64,000 bases of DNA from Deltaproteobacteria bacterium (GTDB lineage Bacteria > Desulfobacterota > Desulfuromonadia > Geobacterales > Geobacteraceae), in NCBI GenBank assembly GCA_009668975.1, contig SBEG01000011.1, positions 1 through 64,000 on the forward strand, read 5' to 3'. Position 1 is the stretch's first letter, and every line of letters starts with the position of its first letter. The notes beneath the pieces were generated by a model. It made no database searches, was not told the origin of the DNA, and worked only from the letters and a program-made list of their open reading frames with translations. The translations under genes were made by a program, and so were the position numbers. Below are positions 16,346 through 25,816 of this stretch, in pieces.

Positions 16346-17744
16346 TTATGAGAAACCGATCCTCCTGGTTGATGATGAAGAGCATATTCTGAACTCATCG
16401 AGACTACTCCTCTTGAGCAGCGGGTTCAGTGAGGTGCTAACGCAAAGCGACAGCCGGGAGGTTCTGCCTTTACTGGAAGCGCAACCCGTATCGGTTATTG
16501 TGCTTGATCTGCATATGCCGAAGTTTTCCGGCATTGAGTTGCTGGCGAAACTGGTGAATGAATATCCCCCTATCCCGGTTATCATTGTTACTGCGAATGA
16601 TGAAGTTACGACGATCGTCGATTGTATGCGGATGGGGGCGTTTGATTACATCATAAAGCCGGTGGAAGCAACCCGGCTGGTTGCCAGCGTACGTAAGGCG
16701 ATGGACCACAGCAATCTCGCGCATGAAGTAGCGTCGCTCAAGCAGCGGCTCTTAAGCGATGAATTGCAAAATCCCGCGGCTTTTGAGCATATTGTCACCG
16801 GAAACAAGAGAATGCGGGCGTTATTTCAGTATGTGGAAGTTATCGCTCCCACACTACAGCCTGCTTTGATTACCGGTGAAACCGGGACCGGTAAAGAACT
16901 GTTCGCCCGGGCAATTCATGACTTGAGCGGCTGTAAGGGAGAATTTGTTCCGCTGAATGTGGCGGGCCTTGATGATAATATGTTTTCTGATACCCTTTTC
17001 GGACACAGAAAGGGAGCCTTTACCGGCGCTGAGCAAAACAGGGATGGTATGGTTGCCTGTGCCAAGGGTGGTACCCTGTTCCTCGATGAAATCGGTGACC
17101 TTGACAACACTTCACAGGTCAAGCTGTTACGGCTCCTGCAGGAAAAAGAGTATTATCCGGTTGGTTCCGATCTTCTCAGAAAAAGTGACGCGCGTATTGT
17201 CCTGGCCACCAACCGGAATCTGCCGAAGCTTATCGCCGAAGGGAAGTTTCGCAATGACCTGTACTACCGGCTTTGTGCCCATCAATTGCAGATTCCGCCA
17301 CTCCGGGAACGACTGGACGACATTCCTTTCTTGCTGGATCACCTGATAAGCAAGGCCGCGGCTGCCATGAACAAGAAGGTCCCGACCTATCCGCCGCAAC
17401 TTGTCGTATTGTTGTCTGTTTATAATTTCCCGGGGAATGTCAGGGAACTGGAGGGGATGGTGTTTGACGCTCTTGTCCGGCATGTGTCCGGGATTCTCTC
17501 AATGGAAAGCTTTCGTGCCGCTACCGGTGATGTCCGGTCAAGTGCCGAGTTTGAAGAGATCCTGCCGGTAGAAGGAAATAACCCGTTGAACACTCTTTTC
17601 GGGCATTTCCCCACGATCGATGAAGTTGAGGAATATCTGATTAATGAGGCAATGAAGCTGGCCAAGAACAATCAGGGTATTGCCGCAAATCTGCTGGGAA
17701 TGAATCGCCAGACGCTCAACAAGCGTTTGAAGAACAGGGCTTGA
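16329..17744 (+). CDS. NtrC-family sigma-54-dependent response regulator
   Basis: A 471-residue activator. The receiver domain has Asp60 (VIVLDLHMP). The AAA+ sigma-54 interaction domain (about 155-390) contains Walker A GETGTGKE, the sigma-54-contacting GAFTGA loop, Walker B GGTLFLDEIG and the R-finger region. The C-terminal Fis-type helix-turn-helix reads NQGIAANLLGMNRQTLNKRLKNR. It is translated from TTG at 16329 with AAAAGGAG 7 nt upstream, inside the kinase gene. Phosphorylated oligomers would activate sigma-54 promoters; the exporter operon starting 250 bp downstream is an obvious candidate, although I found no good -24/-12 sequence there. Confidence 0.94.
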   Translation: MKKADNYEKPILLVDDEEHILNSSRLLLLSSGFSEVLTQSDSREVLPLLEAQPVSVIVLDLHMPKFSGIELLAKLVNEYPPIPVIIVTANDEVTTIVDCMRMGAFDYIIKPVEATRLVASVRKAMDHSNLAHEVASLKQRLLSDELQNPAAFEHIVTGNKRMRALFQYVEVIAPTLQPALITGETGTGKELFARAIHDLSGCKGEFVPLNVAGLDDNMFSDTLFGHRKGAFTGAEQNRDGMVACAKGGTLFLDEIGDLDNTSQVKLLRLLQEKEYYPVGSDLLRKSDARIVLATNRNLPKLIAEGKFRNDLYYRLCAHQLQIPPLRERLDDIPFLLDHLISKAAAAMNKKVPTYPPQLVVLLSVYNFPGNVRELEGMVFDALVRHVSGILSMESFRAATGDVRSSAEFEEILPVEGNNPLNTLFGHFPTIDEVEEYLINEAMKLAKNNQGIAANLLGMNRQTLNKRLKNRA

Positions 17745-17756
17745 TGAGCGGAAAAA

Positions 17757-17784
17757 CAAACAGCGACAGCCTGTCTGTTTTTTT
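17757..17784 (+). terminator. Terminator after the sigma-54 regulator
   Basis: AAACAGCGACA pairs with TGTCTGTTT (a 2-nt bulge on the left arm) around GCC, followed by a T run. It begins 12 nt after the regulator stop codon. Confidence 0.6.
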
Positions 17785-17999
17785 GCACCCATCCAATTGA
17801 CCCGAATTTCCAGCTCAAAGACTCCCGCCTTTTATATCGGGCAGTTTCACGGTAAGATGGCATGGCACGTTTTCTGTACGTTTCCTGCTCGGTCGGTACG
17901 CCGCACCTTGACTGAGATGGAATAAACGACCACTATCCGAAAGTGATTTATTTCGGTGCACGAATTCCTCTGATCTCAGTGGACAAAAGGAGAGACTTC

Positions 18000-20585
18000 T
18001 TGAAAAAGGGATACGCACTTACGTTACTGCTTTTTGCGGCCGTCATGCTGACCATTTGCGGCCATGCGGCGCTTGCCGTCGAAACGAACAAACTTTCACC
18101 CGCTACTTCCCTGCAAAGCCGATACTCGCAACTGGCGACTGATTCCCCGTTCCAGAGTTATTCTTCGAGCAGGTTGCGTGAACTACTCAGTGACCAACAA
18201 AATACCTCAGAGGCAAAAGCCGCGAAAGGTACATCTGCCGATAAGAAATCCGGCGAAAAATCCCCCGCTGACTTCAAGCGCAAGGTTGACTCCCGGGAAG
18301 TGGGCAGGCCGCGAATCGCCAAGGACGCAGAGTCCGAACTTTCCGCACTGGAAAAAATGGTCTTCGAGGATGAGATACTTGCCCAGAAGGACCTGCGGAT
18401 TCCCTACCAGCCGAAAGAATTGCAACAGTTCGGCTATAACTACTTCCGGCCTTCCGAAGCAGGTTTTGCGCCGCTGACCGATGTCCCCGTCAGCGATGAC
18501 TACGTCATAGGTCCGGGAGACAGGGTCGTGGTGAATCTGTGGGGTAGTATCGAAGGGACCTATGACCTGGAAGTCAACAGAAGTGGCGATATTGTAATTC
18601 CCACGGTGGGTAATGTGCGCGTCTGGGGGGTTCCCTACGGGCAACTTCCCGAACTTATCATGAACAGATTGTCGCAAGATTACAAAGATTTCAATCTCAA
18701 CATCACGATGGGAAAACTGCGCATCATGAAAGTCTTCGTCGTCGGCGAAGTGCAGGCTCCCGGCGATTACAATCTGAGCTCTCTTGCCACGGTCATCAAT
18801 GCTCTCTCCGCCGCCGGTGGTCCCCGTAAGACCGGCTCGCTCAGGAATATCGTGATCCGTCGTGGCGGGAAAGTCATCGACACCGTTGATCTGTACGATT
18901 TCTTTCTCAAGGGAGACAAAAGCCGGGATATCCGTCTGCTACCGGGTGACACCATATTCGTGCCGGTTATCGGCCGGGTCGCGGGGATTGCGGGTAATGT
19001 GAAACGGCCCGCCATCTATGAACTCAGGGATGAGAAAAATCTGAAAGAGTTGATGGCACTGGCTGAAGGGGTCCTTCCCACCGGTTTCCTGCAGCGGGTC
19101 CAGCTTTCCCGGATCGACGCTCACCAGCAGAAAGTGGTTACCGACTTCAATCTGGATCCGAAGAGCACCGCTGCGGCTCTTGCCAGCACCATGGAAGGCA
19201 TCCCGATCAAGGACATGGATATCGTCAGGATTTTCAATATCGACACGAAGCTGCGCAACCATGTCCGTCTGGAAGGACATGTGCTCCGTCCCGGTGATGT
19301 TGCCTTCAAACAGGGTATGCGCATCAGCGATCTGGTGAAAAAAGAGGAGCTGCTTGCCGAGTACTTCGATGGCTCTGCGCAGGTTACACGCCTCTTTCCC
19401 CCCGATGACCGGCCCGGGGTCTTCTTTGTCGATCTGACAAAGGCGCTTGACGGAGACCCGGCAAACAACGTCGAACTGAAGGAATTTGACAGGGTCAAGG
19501 TGTTTTCCCGCCGGGAAATGAAGGAAATCCCGATGGTCGTGATCAATGGCGAGGTGCAGAATCCGGGAGAATACCAGCTTTTTGCCGGTATGACTGTCAG
19601 GGATCTGGTTCTGGTCGCCGGTAACCTCAAGGAGAGCGCTTTTACGGCAAATGCCGAAGTCAGCCGTCTGGATAAAACCGGTGAAACGGTGGCCTCACGA
19701 ACCATTGCCATCAATCTGGAAAAGGCCTTGCAGGGGGACCCGGCGGAAAATCTCGTACTTGCCCCTTTCGACCATTTGACGATTCGCACGATTCCAAATT
19801 GGACCGAAGAGAAGGACCGGTTCGTTTCCCTTAAGGGGGAGTTCGTCTTCCCGGGGAATTATCCCATTTATCGTGGTGAACGGCTCAGCGCCGTCATCGA
19901 ACGGGCGGGCGGCTTCACTGCCAAGGCCTATCTCAAAGGGGCTCGGTTCACCCGCGAGTCGTTGCGGGAGATCCAGCAGGTACGAATGGATGAGGAAATC
20001 GGTCGGGCCGAGCGGGAAATCCTGAAAAAGCAAGCGGAGCTTGCCTCAACCGCTTCTTCCAAAGAAGAAATTGAAGCGAATCGTGCGGCTCTCGAAGGGC
20101 TGAAGCGGCAATTGGACCTGCTCAAGAACCGGCGAGCCGAAGGTCGGCTCATTACGCGTATCATGCCGCTGGAGCGCCTGAAGGGCGGCCGTTTCGACCT
20201 GGAGATGAAAGGGGGCGATACTCTGACCATTCCGGCTGATCCCGCTGCCGTAAATATCATTGGCCAGGTCTATAATCCCTCCAGCATAATTTTTACGCTT
20301 GACGAGGACGTTAACTACTACCTGGAGCAGGTCGGCGGGCCGACACAGGAGGCCGACGAAGGCGGAATGTACGTGGTCAAGGCCGACGGCACGGTGGTGA
20401 GCAAGAAACAGTCGAGCGGAATCTTTTCCACCGGTTTCCTCTCCCGGGACGTGGAGTCGGGCGACACCATTGTGGTGCCGCAGCAATACGAAAAGACCGC
20501 CTGGATGAGAAATATCAAGGACATCGCCACGATTCTCGGCCAGATCGCCCTGACCGCGGGCGTGATTGTCGCGGCCGGACTTTAA
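18000..20585 (+). CDS. Outer-membrane polysaccharide export protein (Wza-like, multiple SLBB domains)
   Basis: An 861-residue exported protein with signal peptide (MKKGYALTLLLFAAVMLTICGHAALA), a Poly_export domain (about 160-235; VIGPGDRVVVNLWGSIEGTYDLEV) and a series of SLBB domains to the C-terminus (VFVVGEVQAPGDYNL, VINGEVQNPGEYQL, VSLKGEFVFPGNYPIY, IIGQVYNPSSIIF). It ends with a hydrophobic helix (ATILGQIALTAGVIVAAG), unlike canonical Wza. The start is TTG at 18000, with AAAGGAG 7-10 nt upstream; an in-frame ATG at 17943 would precede the signal peptide unnaturally. The protein would form the outer-membrane channel for polysaccharide export. The synthesis cluster starts at 42 kb and is separated from it by the redox genes and the transposon. 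Confidence 0.88.
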   Translation: MKKGYALTLLLFAAVMLTICGHAALAVETNKLSPATSLQSRYSQLATDSPFQSYSSSRLRELLSDQQNTSEAKAAKGTSADKKSGEKSPADFKRKVDSREVGRPRIAKDAESELSALEKMVFEDEILAQKDLRIPYQPKELQQFGYNYFRPSEAGFAPLTDVPVSDDYVIGPGDRVVVNLWGSIEGTYDLEVNRSGDIVIPTVGNVRVWGVPYGQLPELIMNRLSQDYKDFNLNITMGKLRIMKVFVVGEVQAPGDYNLSSLATVINALSAAGGPRKTGSLRNIVIRRGGKVIDTVDLYDFFLKGDKSRDIRLLPGDTIFVPVIGRVAGIAGNVKRPAIYELRDEKNLKELMALAEGVLPTGFLQRVQLSRIDAHQQKVVTDFNLDPKSTAAALASTMEGIPIKDMDIVRIFNIDTKLRNHVRLEGHVLRPGDVAFKQGMRISDLVKKEELLAEYFDGSAQVTRLFPPDDRPGVFFVDLTKALDGDPANNVELKEFDRVKVFSRREMKEIPMVVINGEVQNPGEYQLFAGMTVRDLVLVAGNLKESAFTANAEVSRLDKTGETVASRTIAINLEKALQGDPAENLVLAPFDHLTIRTIPNWTEEKDRFVSLKGEFVFPGNYPIYRGERLSAVIERAGGFTAKAYLKGARFTRESLREIQQVRMDEEIGRAEREILKKQAELASTASSKEEIEANRAALEGLKRQLDLLKNRRAEGRLITRIMPLERLKGGRFDLEMKGGDTLTIPADPAAVNIIGQVYNPSSIIFTLDEDVNYYLEQVGGPTQEADEGGMYVVKADGTVVSKKQSSGIFSTGFLSRDVESGDTIVVPQQYEKTAWMRNIKDIATILGQIALTAGVIVAAGL

Positions 20586-20700
20586 TCTTTATAAATGCAG
20601 AAAAAGCCGTTTTCAGGTTTTTCCGGAACGAACAGGCTCCTGCTTTCTATTTATATTCCCGCAGACCAACCTTTTAAGAGGTAAGGAGGATAGCAAGAAA

Positions 20701-22419
20701 ATGATATCCCGGATTGCTCAGCTTATTAATCGTGGCGCCTTGCTCTTTCTGCTGGTTTTCTCCTGTACCGTAACCAGCGCACCAGCTGCTGAGGGGAAGA
20801 AACCGGTGGGAGGTCTTACTCCCGAAGCGGCGCTGCGCGCCGGCGAACGACTGTACCGGACCGGAATGCTTCCCTCGGGGAAGCCGGTAGCCGCCATCAT
20901 CCGGGGAAACAAAAGGATAACCGGAGGAGACCTGACTCCATGCGCCAACTGCCACACCCGTAGCGGGCTCGGCGCCGTGGTCGAAGAGATGCTGGTTCCC
21001 CCCATCAATGGCCCGATGCTTTATGCGCCACTGAAGTACATGCAGCAAATCCCGGGACCGATCGAGCACCGTACCCTGTTTGCAAATTCGAGACCGGCCT
21101 ACACCGATCTAACACTGGTCAATGCGCTTGTCAAGGGTGTCTCCCCCTCCGGCAGACCCCTGAGTCCTTTCATGCCCCGCTACCAGCTGACGGCAAAGGA
21201 AGCGGAGGTCATGGTCCATTATCTCAAGAATCTCTCGGCTAAGCATTCGCCGGGGGTGACAGAGCAAGAGCTCCGCTTCGCCGTTGTCCTCTCGGATACG
21301 GTGACAACTGAGGAGCGGGATGCCCTGCTGCAGCCCCTGGAGGCGTACTTCCGGGAGGAATGGAACGGCCGTGTCGTGGCCCAGCAGACGAAGCGAAGCA
21401 CTCGTTGGCGGGAGGACAAGCCCGCCGGTCCCTTGTTCCGGAAGGTGTCGCTCGACATCTGGGAGCTGAAGGGCGGTCCGGAGGGGTGGCGCAGCCAATT
21501 GGAGGCCTATAATTCCGCGCAGCCGGTCTTCGCCCTGCTCGGAGGCTTGGTCCCGGGCAGCTGGGAGCCGGTGCACAGGTTCTGCGAAGACAACCGGATT
21601 CCCTGTATTCTGCCTCAGACGGAACTGCCGGTGCTCTCGTCAAGCGACTGGTACACGCTCTACTTTTCACGGGGCTATTACCAGGAGGGGGCTGCCGCGG
21701 CCAAGTACCTGGCGAAGTCTCCCGGTTCTCCGGCCGGGACCCCGGTGATTCAGGTCTTACGTGACAATGCCGAGGGAAAAGCACTTGCCCAGGGTTTTGC
21801 CGCCGAAAGGAAAAAAACCGGTGGCGGTCCGGTCGTACAGCGCATTATCGCCCCGACTGAAAAAACGGACCAGGCCTTCTGGACGAAATTGGCGGCGGAT
21901 CATCCCGGTGCCGTGGTGCTGGTATGGCTGGGTGCCGCGGACCTGGAGGGGATTGCTGCGTTGCTGGAACCCGGAGTCAAAAAAACACCGTCCCGGCTGT
22001 TTGTTTCGGCGACGCTGCTGGACCGTTCCTGGCAGTCAATCCCGGACAGTCTGCGTGATATCACCCACATCACCTACCCGAACCGGCTCCCGGACGACAG
22101 CCGTTATCCCCGCGAAATTTTCACTGGGTGGATGAAGATGAAAAAACTTCCCGTCTTGAATGAAGAGATTTCTTCCAAGGTCTATCTGCTGAATCGCATT
22201 CTGGCCTTAACTCTGGTGGACCTGGGGACGGAATATTACCGGGACTTTTTCATTGACCTTCTGGACTTCGGTAAAGACCAGACGTCAACCTCGGTGGTCT
22301 ACCCCCTGCTGCGATTTGCTCCGGGCCAGCGCTACGCCTCCGTGGGTTGCTACGTGGTGACTCTTACCAAGGGTGCCAGCCCGCGACTCGTGCCACAGGG
22401 TGAGTGGATCCTTTTCTGA
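20701..22419 (+). CDS. Monoheme cytochrome c / periplasmic binding protein fusion
   Basis: A 572-residue exported protein. It has a signal peptide (to about residue 30), a cytochrome c domain of about 140 residues with one heme motif CANCH (C81-H85), and a long C-terminal domain (about 180-560) with the layout of a type I periplasmic binding protein (ABC amino-acid/receptor type): FAVVLSDTVTTEERD, VFALLGGLVPGSWEPVHRFCEDNRIPCILPQTE, YYQEGAAAAKYLAK. It could sense or bind a small ligand next to a heme. GTAAGGAGG lies 8 nt before the ATG at 20701; an in-frame upstream start overlaps the exporter gene and lacks a ribosome-binding site. It is 115 bp after the exporter gene and probably in its operon; a terminator follows. 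Confidence 0.82.
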   Translation: MISRIAQLINRGALLFLLVFSCTVTSAPAAEGKKPVGGLTPEAALRAGERLYRTGMLPSGKPVAAIIRGNKRITGGDLTPCANCHTRSGLGAVVEEMLVPPINGPMLYAPLKYMQQIPGPIEHRTLFANSRPAYTDLTLVNALVKGVSPSGRPLSPFMPRYQLTAKEAEVMVHYLKNLSAKHSPGVTEQELRFAVVLSDTVTTEERDALLQPLEAYFREEWNGRVVAQQTKRSTRWREDKPAGPLFRKVSLDIWELKGGPEGWRSQLEAYNSAQPVFALLGGLVPGSWEPVHRFCEDNRIPCILPQTELPVLSSSDWYTLYFSRGYYQEGAAAAKYLAKSPGSPAGTPVIQVLRDNAEGKALAQGFAAERKKTGGGPVVQRIIAPTEKTDQAFWTKLAADHPGAVVLVWLGAADLEGIAALLEPGVKKTPSRLFVSATLLDRSWQSIPDSLRDITHITYPNRLPDDSRYPREIFTGWMKMKKLPVLNEEISSKVYLLNRILALTLVDLGTEYYRDFFIDLLDFGKDQTSTSVVYPLLRFAPGQRYASVGCYVVTLTKGASPRLVPQGEWILF

Positions 22420-22872
22420 TTGAAGCTGTCAATTCCCGTGCCAAGAAACGTCCAAGCGGGCGAACGATCACCGGCAGCAGTTCGAGGATCGATCGCCCGC
22501 TTTTCGATAGTGTCAGGAGTCATTTGAAACTTTTCTCCCGCCTTTGCTCTACCGGAGAGTTCGATCAATAAATATGTTCCGCATCTGGCCTGCCCCTGTG
22601 AACCTTTGGAAGGTAACCGCAAGGTTGCGAAATAATTACCGCTTTATACTCAGTGAATAAATGTAAAGTCGTGTGATTTCAGCTAAATATCAATATCTTC
22701 CTTCCCTGGTGATTGTTTTTTCACACCCTTTTCTCGTTGGTCTGCACTGACGCCGGCTGTTAATCCGCGATAAATGAGACATTGAGCGTACCATGTCGGA
22801 TTGGCATGCATTGTGTAATACAATACGCATAGTGGGCAATTATTCGGTTTGAGAATTGTTGAGGAGGAAGCT
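22420..22872. other. Intergenic region with terminator and an inverted repeat
   Basis: About 450 bp. The terminator at 22454-22504 ends the exporter/cytochrome operon. Further on is an inverted repeat ATTGT-GTAAT-ACAAT (22810-22824), close to a TTGGCA at 22801 with a poor -10. This may be a regulator-binding site in front of the peroxidase/oxidase operon. No gene is seen. Confidence 0.4.
22454..22504 (+). terminator. Terminator after the cytochrome/binding-protein gene
   Basis: AAGCGGGCGA (22454-22463) pairs perfectly with TCGCCCGCTT (22493-22502) and is followed by TTCG. The loop is long (29 nt) and can form its own inner stem. It is located 35 bp after the stop codon. Confidence 0.6.
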
Positions 22873-25656
22873 ATGCCGAAGGTTTTTTCTGGGAAGTCGC
22901 GGTTTTTCATGCGCATTCTTGCGTCATTCATCGCATGCCTGATGTTTCTGGAGGCAGGGGTTGCCAGTGCCGCGATTGTCCCTCCGGTCGGACTCCTTCC
23001 CCTGAACCAGGTTGCCGTTCCTGAACCTCCTAATCTCTACCAGTTTGTAAAGAACAAGGCCTTGGCCACCATTCTCGGCAAAGCCTTTTTCTGGGACATG
23101 CAGGTGGGCAGCGACGGGATGACGGCGTGCGCCAGCTGTCACTTCCATGCCGGGACGGACACCCGGGTGAAGAATACCGTGAACCCAGGGACCAATGATG
23201 GAGATACCCTTTTCGAAGTGGTAACCGGCGCGAATGAGACCATACTGCCTGCAGCCTTTCCCTTCCATCAGCGGCAGGAGCCGGTGGAATTCCAGGCCTC
23301 CCCGGTGGTCCGTGATTCCAACGACATCGTCGGCTCCCAGGGCGTGCGCCTGCAGCAGTTCGTCGGCATCGTTCCCGGTTCCCGGTTCGACCAGGGTTCG
23401 GTACTTCCCGACCCGGTGTTCACTGTCGCCGGGTCCAATGTCCGCCAGGTGACCGGCCGTAATACCCCGTCCGTAATCAATGCCGTATTCAACTTTACGA
23501 ACTTCTGGGATGGCCGGGCCAGCGCTTTCTTTAATGGCGTGAACCCGTTTGGTCCCCTGGATACGACCGCGGGCGTCTGGTTCAATATCAACAATACTTT
23601 GGTCAAGCAGCCGATCTCCATGGAATTCGCCAGCCTGGCCTCCCAGGCCACAGGACCTCCCGTGAACGATGTGGAGATGTCTTTCCGCGGCCGTACTTTT
23701 CCGGATATCGGACGCAAGATGCTCGGCCTTAGACCACTTGACATCCAATTCGTTCACCCGGAGGACAGCACGCTGGGACTCTTTTCCCGGGCAATTCAGC
23801 AGGCTGATGGTTCACTTACCGGTCAAGCGGGTCTGGATATTTCCTACGAGCAACTGATCAAGGCGGCCTTCCACGACAAGTTCTGGAATTCCAATCAGCT
23901 TACGCCGGATGGCTACAGCCAGATGGAGGCCAACTTTTCGCTGTTCTGGGGTCTTGCCGTACAACTCTACGAAGCGACCCTGGTCTCCGACGACACCCCC
24001 TTCGACCGATTCCTCGGTGGAGATACCACGGCTTTGACCGAACAGCAGGAAGACGGCTTCAACATTTTCTTTGGCGGGGTCGGCAGGTGTGATCTTTGTC
24101 ATGGCGGTTCGGAACTTACCATGGCGTCGGTTTTTTCCGCCGGCTTCGTGAACAATGCTGCTCATGCCCTGATCGAATTGATGAACGTGGCCAGCGGCAA
24201 GCAGATCATCTATGACAACGGCTTCAATAATACCGCGGTCAGAAAAACCAACGAAGATGTTGGCAGGGGGGGAGACTCACCCTTCCTCAATAGCCGAGTT
24301 CCGCTCGCAAACCTCCCGCTGTCGTTCTCGGCCATGGCCGATCTCCAGGCCCAGGCCTTACTGCCATTCCCCGCGCCGATTCTGCCGGGTAACGTGCCTC
24401 CAAATTTCCCGATTGCCAATGACGGTGCCTTCAAGGTACCCTCCCTGCGCAACATCGAGCTGACCGCGCCGTTCATGCACAACGGCGGCATGCTGACCCT
24501 GGAGGAAGTGGTGGACTTCTATGTCCGCGGCGGTGACTTTCCCAACGACAATAAGGCTGATCTCGATCTGAACATCGACCAGATTCCCTCCATGCAGACC
24601 GACCCGACCACCCATGCGGCACTGGTGGCGTTCATGATGGCCATGACCGACGAGCGGGTGAGAAACAAGGAGGCGCCCTTTGATCATCCAGAGATATTCA
24701 TTCCGAACGGTGACTCCGTGAACGACACGGACGTGATCCGCCTTCCGGCTACGGGTATGTTGGGGGTAACTGTTCTGCCGGAGCTCTCCGTAACTCTAAC
24801 GCCGAACATTGCTAGCCCTCAGGCGGCCGGTACGCCGATAACTTTTACCGCGGCCAAAACCGGAGGGCAAGGTGATTATGAGTACCGCTTCTGGTTGAAC
24901 TCGGGAGCAGGCTTTGAGATTGCCAGGGACTACGGGACCGGCAACAGCTGGACCTGGACCCCGGTAAGCACGGGTGCATATGATGTATTGGTGGATGTTC
25001 GTAAGGTTGGGTCGACTGACTTGCGAGAGGTTTCGGATAAAGTATTCTTCTATCAAATACAGGACAGTGTGCAAGTCCCCCCGACGGCCCTCAACCTTAC
25101 TTCTGATCTTGCGGCACCCCAGGCAGTCGGGACTCCTGTAACATTTACCGCTGAAGGCGTGGGTGGTTCCGGACCCTATGAGTACCGGTTCTGGCTCAAC
25201 TCCGGGGCGGGTTTCAATATTGTGCAGGATTACAGCGCTGTTAGCACATGGATTTGGACTCCCGCAACATCCGGTGCTTACGATATCCTGGTGGATGTGC
25301 GAAATATCGGTTCAACCTCTGTACGTGAGGCTTCGAATAAGGTTTTTTTCTATCAGATTCAGCAGACAATCGGCACATCAGTGGCTTTGAACTCAGACCT
25401 GCTCAGCCCCCAGACGGCAGGGACGCCGATTACCTTCACTGCGCAAGGCAGTGGTAGCCCAGGTCCATTTGAATACCGCTTCTGGCTTAATTCCGGGGCG
25501 GGCTTCAGTATAGTTCAGGATTACAGTACGGTAAATACGTGGACATGGACTCCTGATGTGTCGGGAGGCTATGATGTCATGGTGGATACGCGCACCGTCG
25601 GCTCCAGTGATTTGCGCGAAGCCTTTGACAAGGTATTTTTCTACCAGGTTCAATGA
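22873..25656 (+). CDS. MauG/CcpA-like di-heme cytochrome c peroxidase with three C-terminal repeats
   Basis: A 927-residue exported protein with a signal peptide (to about residue 35). Two heme c motifs, CASCH (C86-H90) and CDLCH (C406-H410), lie in a di-heme peroxidase scaffold ending with the family block [25 protein letters not shown]. The enzyme is longer than CcpA (about 330) and MauG (about 370): there is a large insertion between the hemes, and three tandem Ig-like repeats of 91-102 residues close the protein. Di-heme peroxidases reduce peroxide with cytochrome electrons; MauG-like relatives oxidise proteins. The ATG at 22873 follows GAGGAGG by about 6 nt. It lies upstream of the two multicopper-oxidase genes. 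Confidence 0.88.
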   Translation: MPKVFSGKSRFFMRILASFIACLMFLEAGVASAAIVPPVGLLPLNQVAVPEPPNLYQFVKNKALATILGKAFFWDMQVGSDGMTACASCHFHAGTDTRVKNTVNPGTNDGDTLFEVVTGANETILPAAFPFHQRQEPVEFQASPVVRDSNDIVGSQGVRLQQFVGIVPGSRFDQGSVLPDPVFTVAGSNVRQVTGRNTPSVINAVFNFTNFWDGRASAFFNGVNPFGPLDTTAGVWFNINNTLVKQPISMEFASLASQATGPPVNDVEMSFRGRTFPDIGRKMLGLRPLDIQFVHPEDSTLGLFSRAIQQADGSLTGQAGLDISYEQLIKAAFHDKFWNSNQLTPDGYSQMEANFSLFWGLAVQLYEATLVSDDTPFDRFLGGDTTALTEQQEDGFNIFFGGVGRCDLCHGGSELTMASVFSAGFVNNAAHALIELMNVASGKQIIYDNGFNNTAVRKTNEDVGRGGDSPFLNSRVPLANLPLSFSAMADLQAQALLPFPAPILPGNVPPNFPIANDGAFKVPSLRNIELTAPFMHNGGMLTLEEVVDFYVRGGDFPNDNKADLDLNIDQIPSMQTDPTTHAALVAFMMAMTDERVRNKEAPFDHPEIFIPNGDSVNDTDVIRLPATGMLGVTVLPELSVTLTPNIASPQAAGTPITFTAAKTGGQGDYEYRFWLNSGAGFEIARDYGTGNSWTWTPVSTGAYDVLVDVRKVGSTDLREVSDKVFFYQIQDSVQVPPTALNLTSDLAAPQAVGTPVTFTAEGVGGSGPYEYRFWLNSGAGFNIVQDYSAVSTWIWTPATSGAYDILVDVRNIGSTSVREASNKVFFYQIQQTIGTSVALNSDLLSPQTAGTPITFTAQGSGSPGPFEYRFWLNSGAGFSIVQDYSTVNTWTWTPDVSGGYDVMVDTRTVGSSDLREAFDKVFFYQVQ
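24790..25653 (+). repeat. Three tandem YEYRFW/FFYQIQ repeats in the peroxidase
   Basis: Three units, each opening with a [12 protein letters not shown] stretch, then [13 protein letters not shown], a central WTWTP, YD-hydrophobic-VDVR and a final KVFFYQ. The last unit ends two residues after FFYQ, at the stop codon. Confidence 0.9.
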
Positions 25657-25816
25657 CAGTCAATAACCTGAGGGAGGCGTTTTGTTTGGATTGCAACTGA
25701 CGGAACTGATATGGACTATGATTGATGCTTAAGCATTTTTTGCAAACGTCAAGCTTGACTGTTCATGGGAATGGTTTCGAAACAATATTTATTCATAAAG
25801 TGGAGGAGGTAACATA

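Noticed and set aside
17859..17880. Possible sigma-54 promoter (TGGCAC-like) before the exporter operon
   Set aside because: The -12 element does not contain the required GC at the correct distance (CTGT instead of TTGC), despite the neighbouring sigma-54 activator.
25725..25741. ATGCTTAAGCAT palindrome followed by T run as a terminator between the peroxidase and oxidase genes
   Set aside because: The stem is AT-rich with no loop and would be too weak; it may be a binding site, but nothing supports that.
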